A model generated the notes under the pieces. The model made no database searches and was not told the DNA's origin. It was given only the letters and a program-made list of their open reading frames with translations. From Lasiosphaeria ovina (Eukaryota; Ascomycota; Sordariomycetes; Sordariales; Lasiosphaeriaceae): a stretch of 64,000 bases of DNA. This document shows positions 36,549-48,100 of the stretch, piece after piece; the first letter of the stretch is position 1, and each line of letters starts with the position of its first letter. Location of the stretch: positions 5,652,001 to 5,716,000 of the forward strand of contig JAULSN010000004.1 in assembly GCA_033439765.1 (NCBI GenBank). Direction: 5' to 3'. The translations under genes and the position numbers were made by a program.

Positions 36549-39087
36549 TGTGTGAATATCACCGAGGTACGGCGCAGTGCTGGTGGTGCCGGTTCGGAGG
36601 GGCCTTCATCATTAGATATGTTGCGGATCCGGCATGCATCAGGACATTAGGTTACTAGGCCGCGCGCGGCCAAGTCGCCATCCGGGGCCGGCGTCCGTGT
36701 GATGGCGAGATTTGGCACTGCGGTCCCAGCTGGTCCGGTGGGTTGTTTTCTTTGTTTGTCGTGCGTGTGTGTGTGGAAGTGGAGATATGGTTAACAGATG
36801 AAAGACAAAGATGGAAGAGCTTCCAGCGGTCAAGGGGGTGATCGAGCTCGGGCAGTGGTTTAATAAGACCAAAGCTGTCGGCGAGCAAACCCAAGATAGC
36901 GAGCGAGACGGCACGAGTAAGCGCGAGTGAGCGAGTGGGACACAAGAGACAAGATATCGGACCCCAGAAGGATTTTGGGGAGCGGGTTGTGTAACCAGGG
37001 CGAAAGTGACGAGGGCCCAATCGGCAGCCCCCAGCCAAGTAATCTATCACTTTTCGAGTTATGCGGACGCCGAGCGGAGCGGGAGACACTGATGAAGTCG
37101 GGGTGGGATGACGAGGTGTGTAGGGCCCGTTCTGCTCCGTGCCCGTACCAGGGTGCTGGTATATGTATAAGGTGTGGGTGGGTGATCTGTGGTATGTACC
37201 GGGCAACTCAGGCGATCGGGCAAGGCAGCCGGGGATGGGTGATTTGTTCAGATATGCTCAGAGCGGGAGTAGCCCAAAGCTTGTCCTGAGAACCAGAAGA
37301 AAGAAACTTTAGAACCAGAAGAAAAAAACTTTGGAAGTTATGATGCCAAACGCCCCAATCTTCAAGGAGGAGAATGAAGAGCAGAAGCAGGAAATAGGTA
37401 GCTGAAGAAAGAAGCGGAAGGCATGATACGGATAGATAGCAAAGCAACACCGGGGCTTATTTGCATCGAGACATCTCTCTAATCCCCTCTAGCCTTCGCC
37501 CATCCTAGACGAAAGCACTGGCTGCATGATGTGATGTCTGTCTGCCTCTCATCTCATGCAGCAGCCATGTCGGTTCCGTGCTGGCGGATTTGTCGACCCT
37601 GCCCTGCCTGCCCGCATCTCCCCCACTGCAACTACCTGAATGCTGCACACTGCAGTCAATATGGTGGCGCCAGCCCTTTCGAGGCTCATCTCCCTCGACA
37701 AGCCATCGTGTGTGTTTGCGGGCCCCGGCTCCCCACTTACTTTGCTTGCTCGAGTCTGTGTCTCAAGTTGGGATTCCAAGTAAAATATAATTAAAAGTTG
37801 CAATGAGGCGACAGCGTTTGGGGGCGGCGGCGGCAACAAACTTCACTTCTTTCAGTCTTTTCTTTTTTTTGGAGGAGATATGCACACGTGTAAGAGGGGG
37901 CAGCGCAACCGGCACCGGCCTGAGTTGCCAAGCCCAGCCTTTCTTTCCGTCGACCTCTCAGGGGCTGCTGTCGTGCTTCCCACCCCAGACTCAGACTCGA
38001 TGGCGTGGCCAATGGGAGCGCTCAATCTCCCACGTGCTCTCTCTCAACTCTCAACTCTCGACTGTCATCTACACACCAAAAGCCGTCGCTCTCTGCCTCA
38101 CCGAACCCCGTTTCGGAAGACACACAGTCTCCAGACCTAAGCTTTGGCGATCAATGCATTACATGTTAAAAAAGAAGGGGGCGGTTCTGTTGGTCATCTT
38201 TGCTCGATGCAAGACGCAGAGGCTCCCGCATTGGCCGAGAGCCAACAATAGCCCGCCTCATATATGCATGTACCGAGCAAAGAATGAAGACTCCATATTG
38301 ATGGTTGACCGGAAAGAGGACTCACCTTGGTCTGCGCAAATCCCCGGCTTATGGTGGTGCCCCGGCACACGAGGGAGCGAGTAAGGGTAGCCTGTCGTGC
38401 CATAGCACCTAACGTAGGCCTCAACCTGCGCCATCTGGCACAAACCTAACGTAGGTCTGTCCCTCTTGAACCCGGCAGCGGGAACACGCGCCTCACGGCG
38501 GCCCGCTAGCCCCCCACACCACAACATCTCGCTTGCGGCGCCATTGGCCATGCCGGATCTGTATGGAAGTATATCATCTGGGGGGTGGACAGACGCGAGG
38601 CTGAGAACAGTGAACACCGTCAATCACCGCGTCCTTCTCCCCACGTGCCGGGCAGACTGTCAACATTGTCGTCAAACAGCTTCGGTGAGAAGAAAAGCAA
38701 AAGAAAAAAAAGAAAAAAAAGCAAAGAAACTGCCGCCGGCTCGAGCAGGGTCTTTGCACGTTATACAATGTAAGTCGGCTCACACCCTGGGCCGTCGACA
38801 TTTTGGCATTGACCTACTCCGCTGTTTACATGCACGTGCCTGCATGGCGTAGCCGTGTTGGCTGGCTCAAGCAACGTGCTCTCCGGCTCGACACGCGTCG
38901 GCAAGTATGGAATTGTCGGACCACATCGATACTCGCCCCTTCCTCGATCCTGAGCACGCTGGCAGCGACCCCGGCATGGAATGAGTAACTGGCCCTCTCC
39001 AACACAACACGGCTGTCTATACACTGTCAACGACCTAGGGCTGACTGTGGCCAGAAAGAAAAACCAATCTATTTGGCAACTGTCTAA
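36549..39087. other. Intergenic, transporter promoter side and MET2 3' side
   Basis: 2.5 kb without a recognised gene. The part near 36,549-37,500 is the transporter promoter. ORFs on both strands are short and unrelated to known families. Four CACGTG sites lie between 37,885 and 38,838. Confidence 0.6.
37885..38838. promoter_or_regulatory. Cluster of four CACGTG E-boxes
   Basis: CACGTG occurs at 37885-37890, 38031-38036, 38642-38647 and 38833-38838. By chance about one per 4 kb is expected. CACGTG is the core bound by Pho4/NUC-1-type and Cbf1-type bHLH factors. The sites lie 1.3-2.3 kb upstream of the transporter start, which is far for a fungal promoter, so a function is only a possibility. 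Confidence 0.3.
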
Positions 39088-40764
39088 TTACCACGCCGTG
39101 ATGTCGTCCACCTCTGCTTCTCCAAACGTGCTGCTCTTGGTTAACTGTCCCACCGAGCTCTCCGCCACCGTGCCGTCGATGTCCTTGTCTATAATGTCGG
39201 GGAGAACCTCTCTCAGGAACTGCAGCGTGTAGCGGTTGACCTGCTCGAACTGCAGCAGGAAGGCGTCGTGGCCCTCGGGGCTGTCTATGCGCTCTAGCCG
39301 CGCGCCCTTGATGTGCTCGGCCAGCTCCTCCTGCTCGGCAAACGTGAACAGCCCGTCGCTCTCGATGCCCAGCACCAACGTCGGCTGCTCGATCATGGCG
39401 AGCGCATCCGCAATCGTCGCGGCCCGGCCTCTGCTCACGTCGTGCGTGTCGAGCTTTCGCGTCATGGCAATGTAGCAGTTGCTGTCGAACCTCTTGACGA
39501 ACTTCTCCCCCTGGTATCGTAGATACGACTGCGCCGAGAAAAACGTCGAACCCGCCGGGATCACGTCGCCACCTGTTAGGCCGCCGCCGCTCTGTGGGCC
39601 GTGGAACTGCGGATCCAGGGAATCCGGAATGACCACGGTTGCCGCGCCTGTGGGTTCAGCGGGACTTGCCCTGGTCCCGGTCCCGGCTCCGCTGCCTTGG
39701 CGAAACAACGACGTCCGTTTCCACTTGTGCCCGTCGTTGTGGATGTGAAAGTGTGCCTCGGACGGCGTCGCAGCCACAGACCGGTCACGGATCGACTGGC
39801 GGCGCGACGGGTCGGGGACATTGCGGCCGAAGCGGGCCTCGAACGAGTTGCGGCTCCTGTACGTCAGGAGAGCAGTCATGCGAGCCGCGCCAAGGCCCGT
39901 CACCGGCGGGCCGGAAAAGGGATAGTAACCGTCGTCGTACTTGGGGTCAGCATAGATGGACTGGCGCTGGGCCTCGCCCCAGCTGATGCCCCAGGCACTG
40001 TGGCGGCTGGACGTGGCTATGGGCACGATGCAGCGCACATAGTCCTTGCCAAGGTAGGCCCACTCGAGCACAAACATGCCGCCCAGCGACCCCCCAATCA
40101 CGGCCGCCACCTGCCGGACGCCCAGGTCGTCTAGGAGCAGCTTGTGCAGTCTGCGATGTGTGTGAGATTGAGGTGAGAATGAAGAGAGAGCGATCAATAT
40201 GCTTACCGGACATCATCCCTTATGGTGGTCAGGGGAAACTCGGGACCGTAACGGTCCTTGGCCGGGTCGCCGTCCTTGGCCGTGACGGGGCTGGCGGTGC
40301 CATAGGGGCTGCCCAGGCTGTTCATGCAGACGACAAAGAAGCGCGATATGTCAAAAGCCCGGCCAGGCCCGCCCAGCAGAGGCCCCCACCAGTCGGCCAC
40401 GTCGGCGCTGCCAGTCAGGGCATGGCATATGACCATAGCATTGCTGCCGTCGGCGGCGAGGGTGCCCCGAGTGGTGTAGGCCACGGGGACATTGCGCAGC
40501 GTCACGCCCGACTCGAGCGTAAACTCGGGGACGACGGCGATCTGCTGGTCTGGGATGAGCGCCGCGAACGGATTCTCGGGCTGGCTGTGGATTCTTTCTT
40601 GGAAGTATTCAGCCACTGCTCTCGTCACAGGGGTGCCAATCCGACAAACCTCACGGTATCAGGGGGCGAACTGGGACTGGGTCCGAGGTAGACTGACCGT
40701 ATTTTGGGGGTTGCGGCTTGGACGAGTCACCGCTGCCCGTTGCGTTGTTGGGCGTCGCCGTCAT
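39088..40764 (-). CDS. MET2: Homoserine O-acetyltransferase
   Basis: Transfers acetyl from acetyl-CoA to L-homoserine, the step that commits homoserine to methionine via O-acetylhomoserine. Predicted 512 aa, alpha/beta-hydrolase fold of the MetX/MET2 family. Exons in order are 40764-40698, 40615-40207 and 40150-39088. The nucleophile elbow is GGSLGGM with Ser180. Asp424 (GIESDGLF) and His453 (SPEGHDAFL) complete the triad. The family sequences NVPVAYTTRGTL, CHALTGSADVADWW, NSLGSPYGTASP and LYGPEFP-like DRYGPEFPLTTIRDDV are present. An insert between the two halves of the fold (about residues 270-345, Gly/Thr/Pro-rich) is typical of fungal MET2. The short first exon (MTATPNNATGSGDSSKPQPPKY) joins in phase. 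It is divergent from THO2, with a CACGTG site about 515 bp upstream. Confidence 0.96.
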
Positions 40765-42142
40765 GGTAATGGCGGCGTCTGTGTTTCTCTATAGTCTTAA
40801 ATCTTTCGCAATTGGAAAAATTAATGCCTCGCCCAAAGACAGTGACGATCTATGGTGTACCTGTAGATCTGGCGGCCCCGTTTCACGCTACCTTGCAAGA
40901 TTTCCGAATGATTGACACCGGAACCCGGATGCCAGAACTAGTGCTACCTCAAGCAGATGCGGGTGCAAGAGGTGATAAGCAGGCAATTAGAAGCTTCCAA
41001 AACGCCCAAAGTGCTTGAACTGAGATGTAAAGAGCGTGGCAGCAACATTGAACATATGACTCAGATGTCAGGCAGGTACAGCTGGAATTCAAGCCGCAAG
41101 CGTGGATTGCGCAATTCGTTTCTCCCACTAGATTCGCGGTACCTCACCGTATAATGTAAGCTGGCACCTTCCCTTCCCGCGGTGTAAGTCAGTCCCGCCC
41201 CGCCCGCCGGCAATCGGCCGTTGAAAGTTTTTGAGTGGCCAGTGCACACACGTCACCGCCAGGCGTTGGCGTTGTGCCTCACGTGTTTGGCGGGCCGTGC
41301 ACGTACCATGTCGAAGTAGATTTTGGTATTCTGTTGCCGCACACCGCCCTGTTCCTGATCATCGGCGAATTTAATCGCTTACCTAAGCGGTACCCGCTTC
41401 CTTCTCTCTTCTCCAATCGCAACCCCTGCAACCCAGTCAAGCAAGAGAGGCTGCTGCAACTTCACGTCCAAGCTCGGCCAAGCAACAAACCTGTGAAATC
41501 CAGCCAAGTGGAGTGTCAAGCGAACCGCAACCACGATCGACGCCCAGCACGCGGTTGCTGAATTTCTTCGCACCTCTGCGCTGAGCCCAGGCGACTCCCG
41601 ACTGCCGATAACCTCCAGGCAGCCACGAGGTCTTTGGTAGGTGACATTCATTCATTCGCTTTTCCGCCGCCGAGCCCAAATCTCGACTCGAGACTGAACC
41701 GACCCGCCCGCCTTCCTTTGATTAACCACATCACCAGTCGCTCTTTCAACCGCCAACAACAAACGGCTCTTCGCAATCTGTCGCGCCACGACAATCCATT
41801 TCCTTGTCTCTTTCCTCCATTACCAAAGGATACTCTCCCGAGACCCGATCCACCTCAACCAGCTTGACTACTTTATCGAGCCACACTTGGCAGCTCTTTT
41901 TTCTTTTTTTGCGACCAAATCCGGCTGACAGCTGCGTCCCTCACCCGCGCCTCACCCCCCCCCACTCCAGCTGTTACCATCCAAACCGCGTCGTCCCTTT
42001 TGTCTCTGAATTCGCGCGCCTGCCACAAATACCCGCGGGCTGCATCCCGCATCGTCGATAAATGACACCACGTCTACCGTGTTGTTATTAAGTGTGAGAG
42101 AGAGAGAGAGCGAGTGCGAAAGAGAGATAGCGAGAGCGCGTT
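40765..42142. other. Divergent promoter region, MET2 and THO2
   Basis: About 1.4 kb between two start codons on opposite strands. No gene recognised. The THO2 side is pyrimidine-rich and then a GA-rich leader (42093-42140). A CACGTG site lies at 41280-41285. Confidence 0.65.
41280..41285. promoter_or_regulatory. CACGTG site in the MET2/THO2 divergent promoter
   Basis: A single palindromic E-box lies about 515 bp upstream of the MET2 start. In yeast, Cbf1 binds CACGTG at sulfur-amino-acid genes. Whether this fungus uses the site is inference. Confidence 0.35.
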
Positions 42143-45100
42143 ATGCCTCCGAAGCGAAAGAGAAACGATCGCGGCCCAAGCGACTCAGGCCCCTCTAGAC
42201 CCTCGCCGCACCGACCTGGCGATACAGCCATGGCACAGCATGACCGGGGATACGACGGAGGAGGCCGTGGTGGCCGTGGAGGGAGGAACCAACGGGGTCC
42301 AAATCGCCGCGACTCGTCACAATCGTATACCGGTGGAGGTACAGGCACAGGCACAGGCGGAGGCGCCGGCGCTCTGTCCTCAACCTCTGGTCCCATCTCC
42401 CCCAACCTTGCTCGCCCTTCGAGTTCATCCTCGGCCACGGCATCCCAGCCTCTGCCGCCCGTAGCTGTGACGCCCATACCGCAGCAGCAGGCGGTGCCCG
42501 AGTCGCCGATCCAGCCCGGCTACGAGTACATCATTATCACCGACGACCGCATTGGGAAATGGGCTAAAGGTGCGCGACAAGAAGTCATTAGCCATGGCGT
42601 GCAGTCGCGCGACGACGAGGACCTTACAGAGGTGACCGCCATCTTTCAAGAGCTTCTACACTCTGCAGCCGACGGCCGACTCCCTGCTGTCGATGCTGGC
42701 AATGTTGTCAAGGATATCTTGGGCCCCGAGCCCGCCGAGGCTGCCCGCGAGTCTCTCACCTTTGACCCCCACTCCATATTTCTCGACACTGTTGCGATAT
42801 TCATCGACGTCGAGCTAGCCACCTACAGGCCGGTATTGGCCGAGTTCATGGCTGCCACCGAAGTCTCGCCAACCCTCATGCGCCTGGTACTCGATCCAGC
42901 GTTCCTTGAGCAGGTCGACCTCGTTCACCGCACATTTGTTCGTATGGGCATACGACACTCGACAAATTTGCTCTACCGCCAAGCAAACTACAACCTCCTG
43001 CGCGAGGAGACAGAGGGTTACTCGAAGCTTGTCACCGAGGTTTTCACGACCAGTAGTGCGGAGCCTCCTACTTCAGAAGTCGTGCGAGCCGCGTTCAATA
43101 GGGTTATGGGCCTTATCGGAACATTCGACCTTCACCCTGGTCGTGTTCTTGACGCGACGCTCGACGTCTTTGCTTCTGTCCTTATCAAGCAGTTCCGCTT
43201 TTTCATCAAATTTCTCCGCATCAGCTCGTGGTGGCCCAGCAGCCAGATCAGACTGCCAACCGACATGTATGCCGGAGGCCTGCCCATATGGGGTCTTCCA
43301 GACCATGACCACTGGCTCACGAGTGAGGACGAGGAAGCTACCATTGCCATGCAGCGGCTGGCACGCGATGTTGCGTTCTGGCAGAGGGCCCGCGAGAAGA
43401 AGATCGGTGCTTTCTTTGAGCTGGGCGGCCGCCGGCTTCCCACGGCAGAGGAGCAGCGCATAGCCGATGCCTCGCCCGAAGAGGGGCCAGGCGCCGACCT
43501 GGATCAGGCGTGGATCAAGATCACGAAGACGCTGCCGCCCCCAGGCAACCAAGATGCGGCTCAGATGCTCGGTTTCAAGTTCCGGTTCTACACCTCGGAC
43601 GCTAGGGATCCCGAGGACATACTTCCAGCCAATCTCTTATACCTAACGGCGCTTCTCATCAAAGCCGGCTTTGTTTCACTGACGCACCTTTGGAACCACA
43701 TTTGGCCCCCCGATGACGAAATGGAGAAGGTGAGGGACCAGAAAATGAAGGAGCTCGAAGAGCAAGAGAGAATGAACCGACCCGGAGGCGCCGTCAATGC
43801 ACTCATGTTGGCTGGCACTCTCCCCGACGACATGCCGCCACCTACGGTATCGCGCCGTGACCCCGCGGCAAATAAGGTAGATGCTGAGGCCAAAGCTGCT
43901 GAGGCAGCCCCAGAGAAGCCAAAGCTCCCAGACCCGGACGATCAAAAAACCGGCCTGCTCAAGTGCCTCCTCACGATCGGAGCCATTCCGGAATCCCTAT
44001 TTATTCTTGGTCGGTACAAGTGGATGCTCGAGGCTAACCCTGACGTCCTACCTCTGATTCATCGGATTCTCCACCACTCCGTTGAACAGGTCTTTCAAGA
44101 GTGCCAGCCGAAAAAGTCTCATATCGCCGAATGTCCGGCAAAGAGTCTTCCCGACGCCGACCAGTCTCAGAGTCCCAAGGGCAGTGTCAAGCTCAGCCCA
44201 CTCCCAACCAAGCGACCCCTTAAGTGGCCTTACCCGGACAAGGCAGACTATAACGAGGGTATACAATATCGGTTCTACTGGGACGAGTGGGCCGATAACG
44301 TTCCCGTCTGCCAGACCGTCGACGATGTCTTCACGCTCTGCGAGACATTCTTGAATGTTTCTGGCGTCAATATTGGCCAAGACGCCGCCCTGGTTTCCAA
44401 ACTCACCGCTATCGGCCGCAAGAGCCTTGCCGACGACAAGTCCGCGCTAAACGTTGCGCGCTGGCTAAGTCTCCTCAAGCGGCTCTTAGTTCCGTCTCTC
44501 AGCCTGACACGCACCAACTCGTCAGTTGTCGAGAGCGTTTGGCAGCTTCTCAGGCAGTTTCCTGTACAAACTCGGTACAACATCTATTCCGAGTGGTTCG
44601 AGGGCACCACGTCGCGCCTTGGGCCCATGAAGAAGGCCTTTGGCCGGACTCGCCTCGAGACGCTTAGGATAATGAAGCGCCTGTCGCGCACTAACATTCC
44701 CGAGATGGCAAAGGCCCTCGCTAAGACGGCATACCCCTCCCCCGGTGTCGTGTGCAAGGTTGCGCTGGGTCAGATTGAGTCATACAGCAATCTCATCGAG
44801 GCGTTTGTCGAGTGTGCCAGCTATTTCACAGACCTTGGGTACGATGTGCTCGTCTGGTCTGTACTGAGCTCCCTTGGAGCCTCGAGAAGCCGCACGCAGG
44901 AGACCTCTGTGCTGCTCACTGGCAAGTGGCTTCAGGCGCTCTCGAAATTTTCCGGCAAGGTGTTCCAGCGCTACGCCAACATGGATTCGTCACCTATCCT
45001 CCACTATGTCAGTGACCAGCTATACAAAGGCAACTCGACAGATTTAGTCATTCTCAAAGACTTGATTTCGTCCATGTCTGGCATTGTGTCGGATTTGGAC

Positions 45101-48100
45101 TTTACCGACCCCCAGCTCCTCGGCATGACTGGTGGAGACCTCCTACGGCGCGAGACGTTAATCGGCCTAGGTGACAAGCGGTCCGTATCAACCAAGACAG
45201 CGACCCGCCTCACAAAGGCTCTTGTTGACACGAAGCTGGCCGGCCGCCTGCTCGTCAATCTCGCACAGTATCGCCAGAACGTGATATTCAAGGCCATGGA
45301 CACCAATGCGCACGTCAAATATATAGGCACCGTGGTCGACGACACTCATACAACTCTCCTCCAATATCTCGACCTTTTGCGAAGCAACCTCGACGGGGAC
45401 AAGTTTAACAGCATCGTCCCGAGCATCATACCGCTCATGCGTGACTTTGGCCTCGAGGCAGGGCTTGCCTTCTTGCTCGGGCGCGCTAGCGTCCGCTCGG
45501 ACATGAGGAGCTCAAAGACTCCCCCGGAGAGTCAGAGCCAGGCCAAGGCTCCTGCAGCCGATGTCGACGGCGATGTCGCAATGGTATCGAAAGCCGACAA
45601 TTCAGGAGACAAGGTGGAAGCCGAGAGCAGTCCATCCAAGGTGGTCAAGGCCCGCAAATCGGACCCGGTTTTGGACGCCCTACAGCCCCTGATTGATGAG
45701 ATGCCCAACGTCATGCCTGAGCGTATATGGCGTTGCCTCAGCCCCGTGGCCTACGTATTTTTCTGGTCTCTGCAGCTTGGTGATCTCTCGTTCCCGCTGG
45801 AGAGCTATCGTCTTGAGAGCTCTAGACTTAGAAAGCTCGCCGAAGACGCTATGAAAGACAGGTCCGACATGTCACGAGCGGGCATGAACAAAAAGACACA
45901 GAAGCGCAATGACCTCATGGGACGTCAGAAGGATCTCATTGAAGAAAGCAACGAGGAACTTGGGCGCTTTTCCAGGACGAGAATACAGATCTCCAAGCAC
46001 CTCCAGGCCTGGTTCCCGGCGGGCATGGCCAAGGTTGATACCACCTCAGTCGCGCTGCTTGAGTACTGCATTCTGCCTCGTCTACAGCTTTCGCCACTTG
46101 ATGCGGATTATTGTCTGAGGTTGCTCAAATTTCTCCACGAGTTCTCGACACCCAACTTCAAGCTGATGTCGCTCTATGACCAGCTGTTCAACCACAACCG
46201 ACTGCGCTCTATCATCTTCACTTGCACGGTGCGTGAGGCCGAGCAGTTTGGTCGCTTCTTGAAGTCCATACTCGGCGACTTGTCGAGGTGGCATGGTGAC
46301 AAGACCGCCTATGAAAAGGAGGCTCTAGGAGTAAAGGACGTGCCCCAAGGCAAAAAGACATTCCATGGGTTTGCCACGGCTTTTGGCGAAGATGGGAAGC
46401 CGACAGTGTTTTTGGAACACGACGCCTTCAAGGATCTTCTTTTCCGTTGGCATAAGGAGCTCAACACCGCTTTGAGAAGCTGCCTGAACTGCTTGGAGTG
46501 GATGCATATTCGAAACGCCATTACGGTTCTCAAGGCCGTGCTCGACTTCTTCCCCGCCATCAACTTCATGGCCGACAAGTTCCTCGAGCAACTCAAGACT
46601 ATTTCCGATCGTGAGGCGCCATCCAAGACGGCTGCCGAGTCTGAGCAAGGCCACCGCGTCGATCTCTCGGTGACAGCTCAGACCACCTACTCCGACCTTG
46701 TGAAGAGGAGGTCTAAATGGATACTGGTCCAGGCGTTCCGACCAGGCACAGTAAGCTCACACACCCCGAGTATCCGTAGACTGACGACGCTAACCCTGGC
46801 AAAGACTGGTGAGTCCAAGGACGAGAAGCCATCCGCCCTGCCGACTCTCCGACCTACGGCTCCCGAGTTCAAACCCCCCAAGCCGGCACGAACTCAGACG
46901 GCCGCCGAGGTCGAGGATGGAGAGGTCAAGGACCACAAAGCCAAAGCCACCAATGGATCTACCAGCCATGAAACCGGGCACAAGCAGCCTTTGGCGCCTA
47001 AGGACGTCAACACAGGCTCGGGAGCAGCTGCCAAACCCTCTACCCCTCTACCCGCTTCTGCCACTCCAGTGTCAGCACCAGGGAGCCGCGCAGACTCTAG
47101 CAAATCCTCATCGCTCCCGCAGAGCTCCCACGGGCTTCCGAGCAGGCCGGAGCTTCCCACCAGACCCGACGTGCCCTTTCCACCATTCAGGGCCCCCGTT
47201 GACAGGTACGGCTTGGTCCGTCGGGACGCAAGGGACCCAGCGTCGAGGGACCCGCCCTGGGACCCGGCACGAGACTTTAGCAGAGAGACTCGTGATGGTC
47301 GAGATACACACCCTCGAGATTCAGCGACGCGCGATGTTCGAGAGCCGCGCGAGCCGCGGGAAACTCGCGACGCGCGTGAGCCCCTCCCCGCTCGGGAGTC
47401 TCTAGCTGCTCGCGAAGTGGCTGCCCGTGAGACCAGAGACCACCGGGTGCCAGACAACTCACGCCTCGAGAGACCAAGGGACTTTTCGGCATCTGATAGA
47501 CGCCCAATAGAGTCTGCCGTTCGAGAACCAGGCCGGCCTTCAGACAGGGATTGGCCGAGCCGCGCTGAGCCTCCGCCACGGTGGAATGATCATTCAACGG
47601 CCCCAGACCGTGATAATCGTCAACCCCGAGAGAGACCCCCGCACGGCTCAAGTCGCCAAGACACTTCTAGGCCGCCGAGGGAACCTGCTGCGCCCATGCC
47701 AGCTCCGGCAACTAGTTCGACGCAGCCTGACGTCAAAGGGCCCACGATCAACCCAGAACGTGAGCGTTTACTTGCCGAAGCTAATCGAGCGGATATCATC
47801 AATCCTGCTCGAGCTGCTTTTATCAATGACACAAAGCCTCCCGCACGCCAACAGGCCCGAGACCAGGCTCGGGATCAGGCCCGGGATCAGGCCCGAGATC
47901 AAGGGCGCGATCAAGGTCGTGACCAAGGCCGTGAGCGGCCGCCTCGAGTTGATTCTCCGAGACGACCTGATCATTTGGCCCCGAATGCTCCTCAGCCGGA
48001 CACTGCTCGAGATGATCGTCACGGGCGCCCGGCCCGCCATTCGGACTATCAAAGCTCGAGCCGAGATAGTCACGGAGATAGCACCTCGATTCCACGGCCT

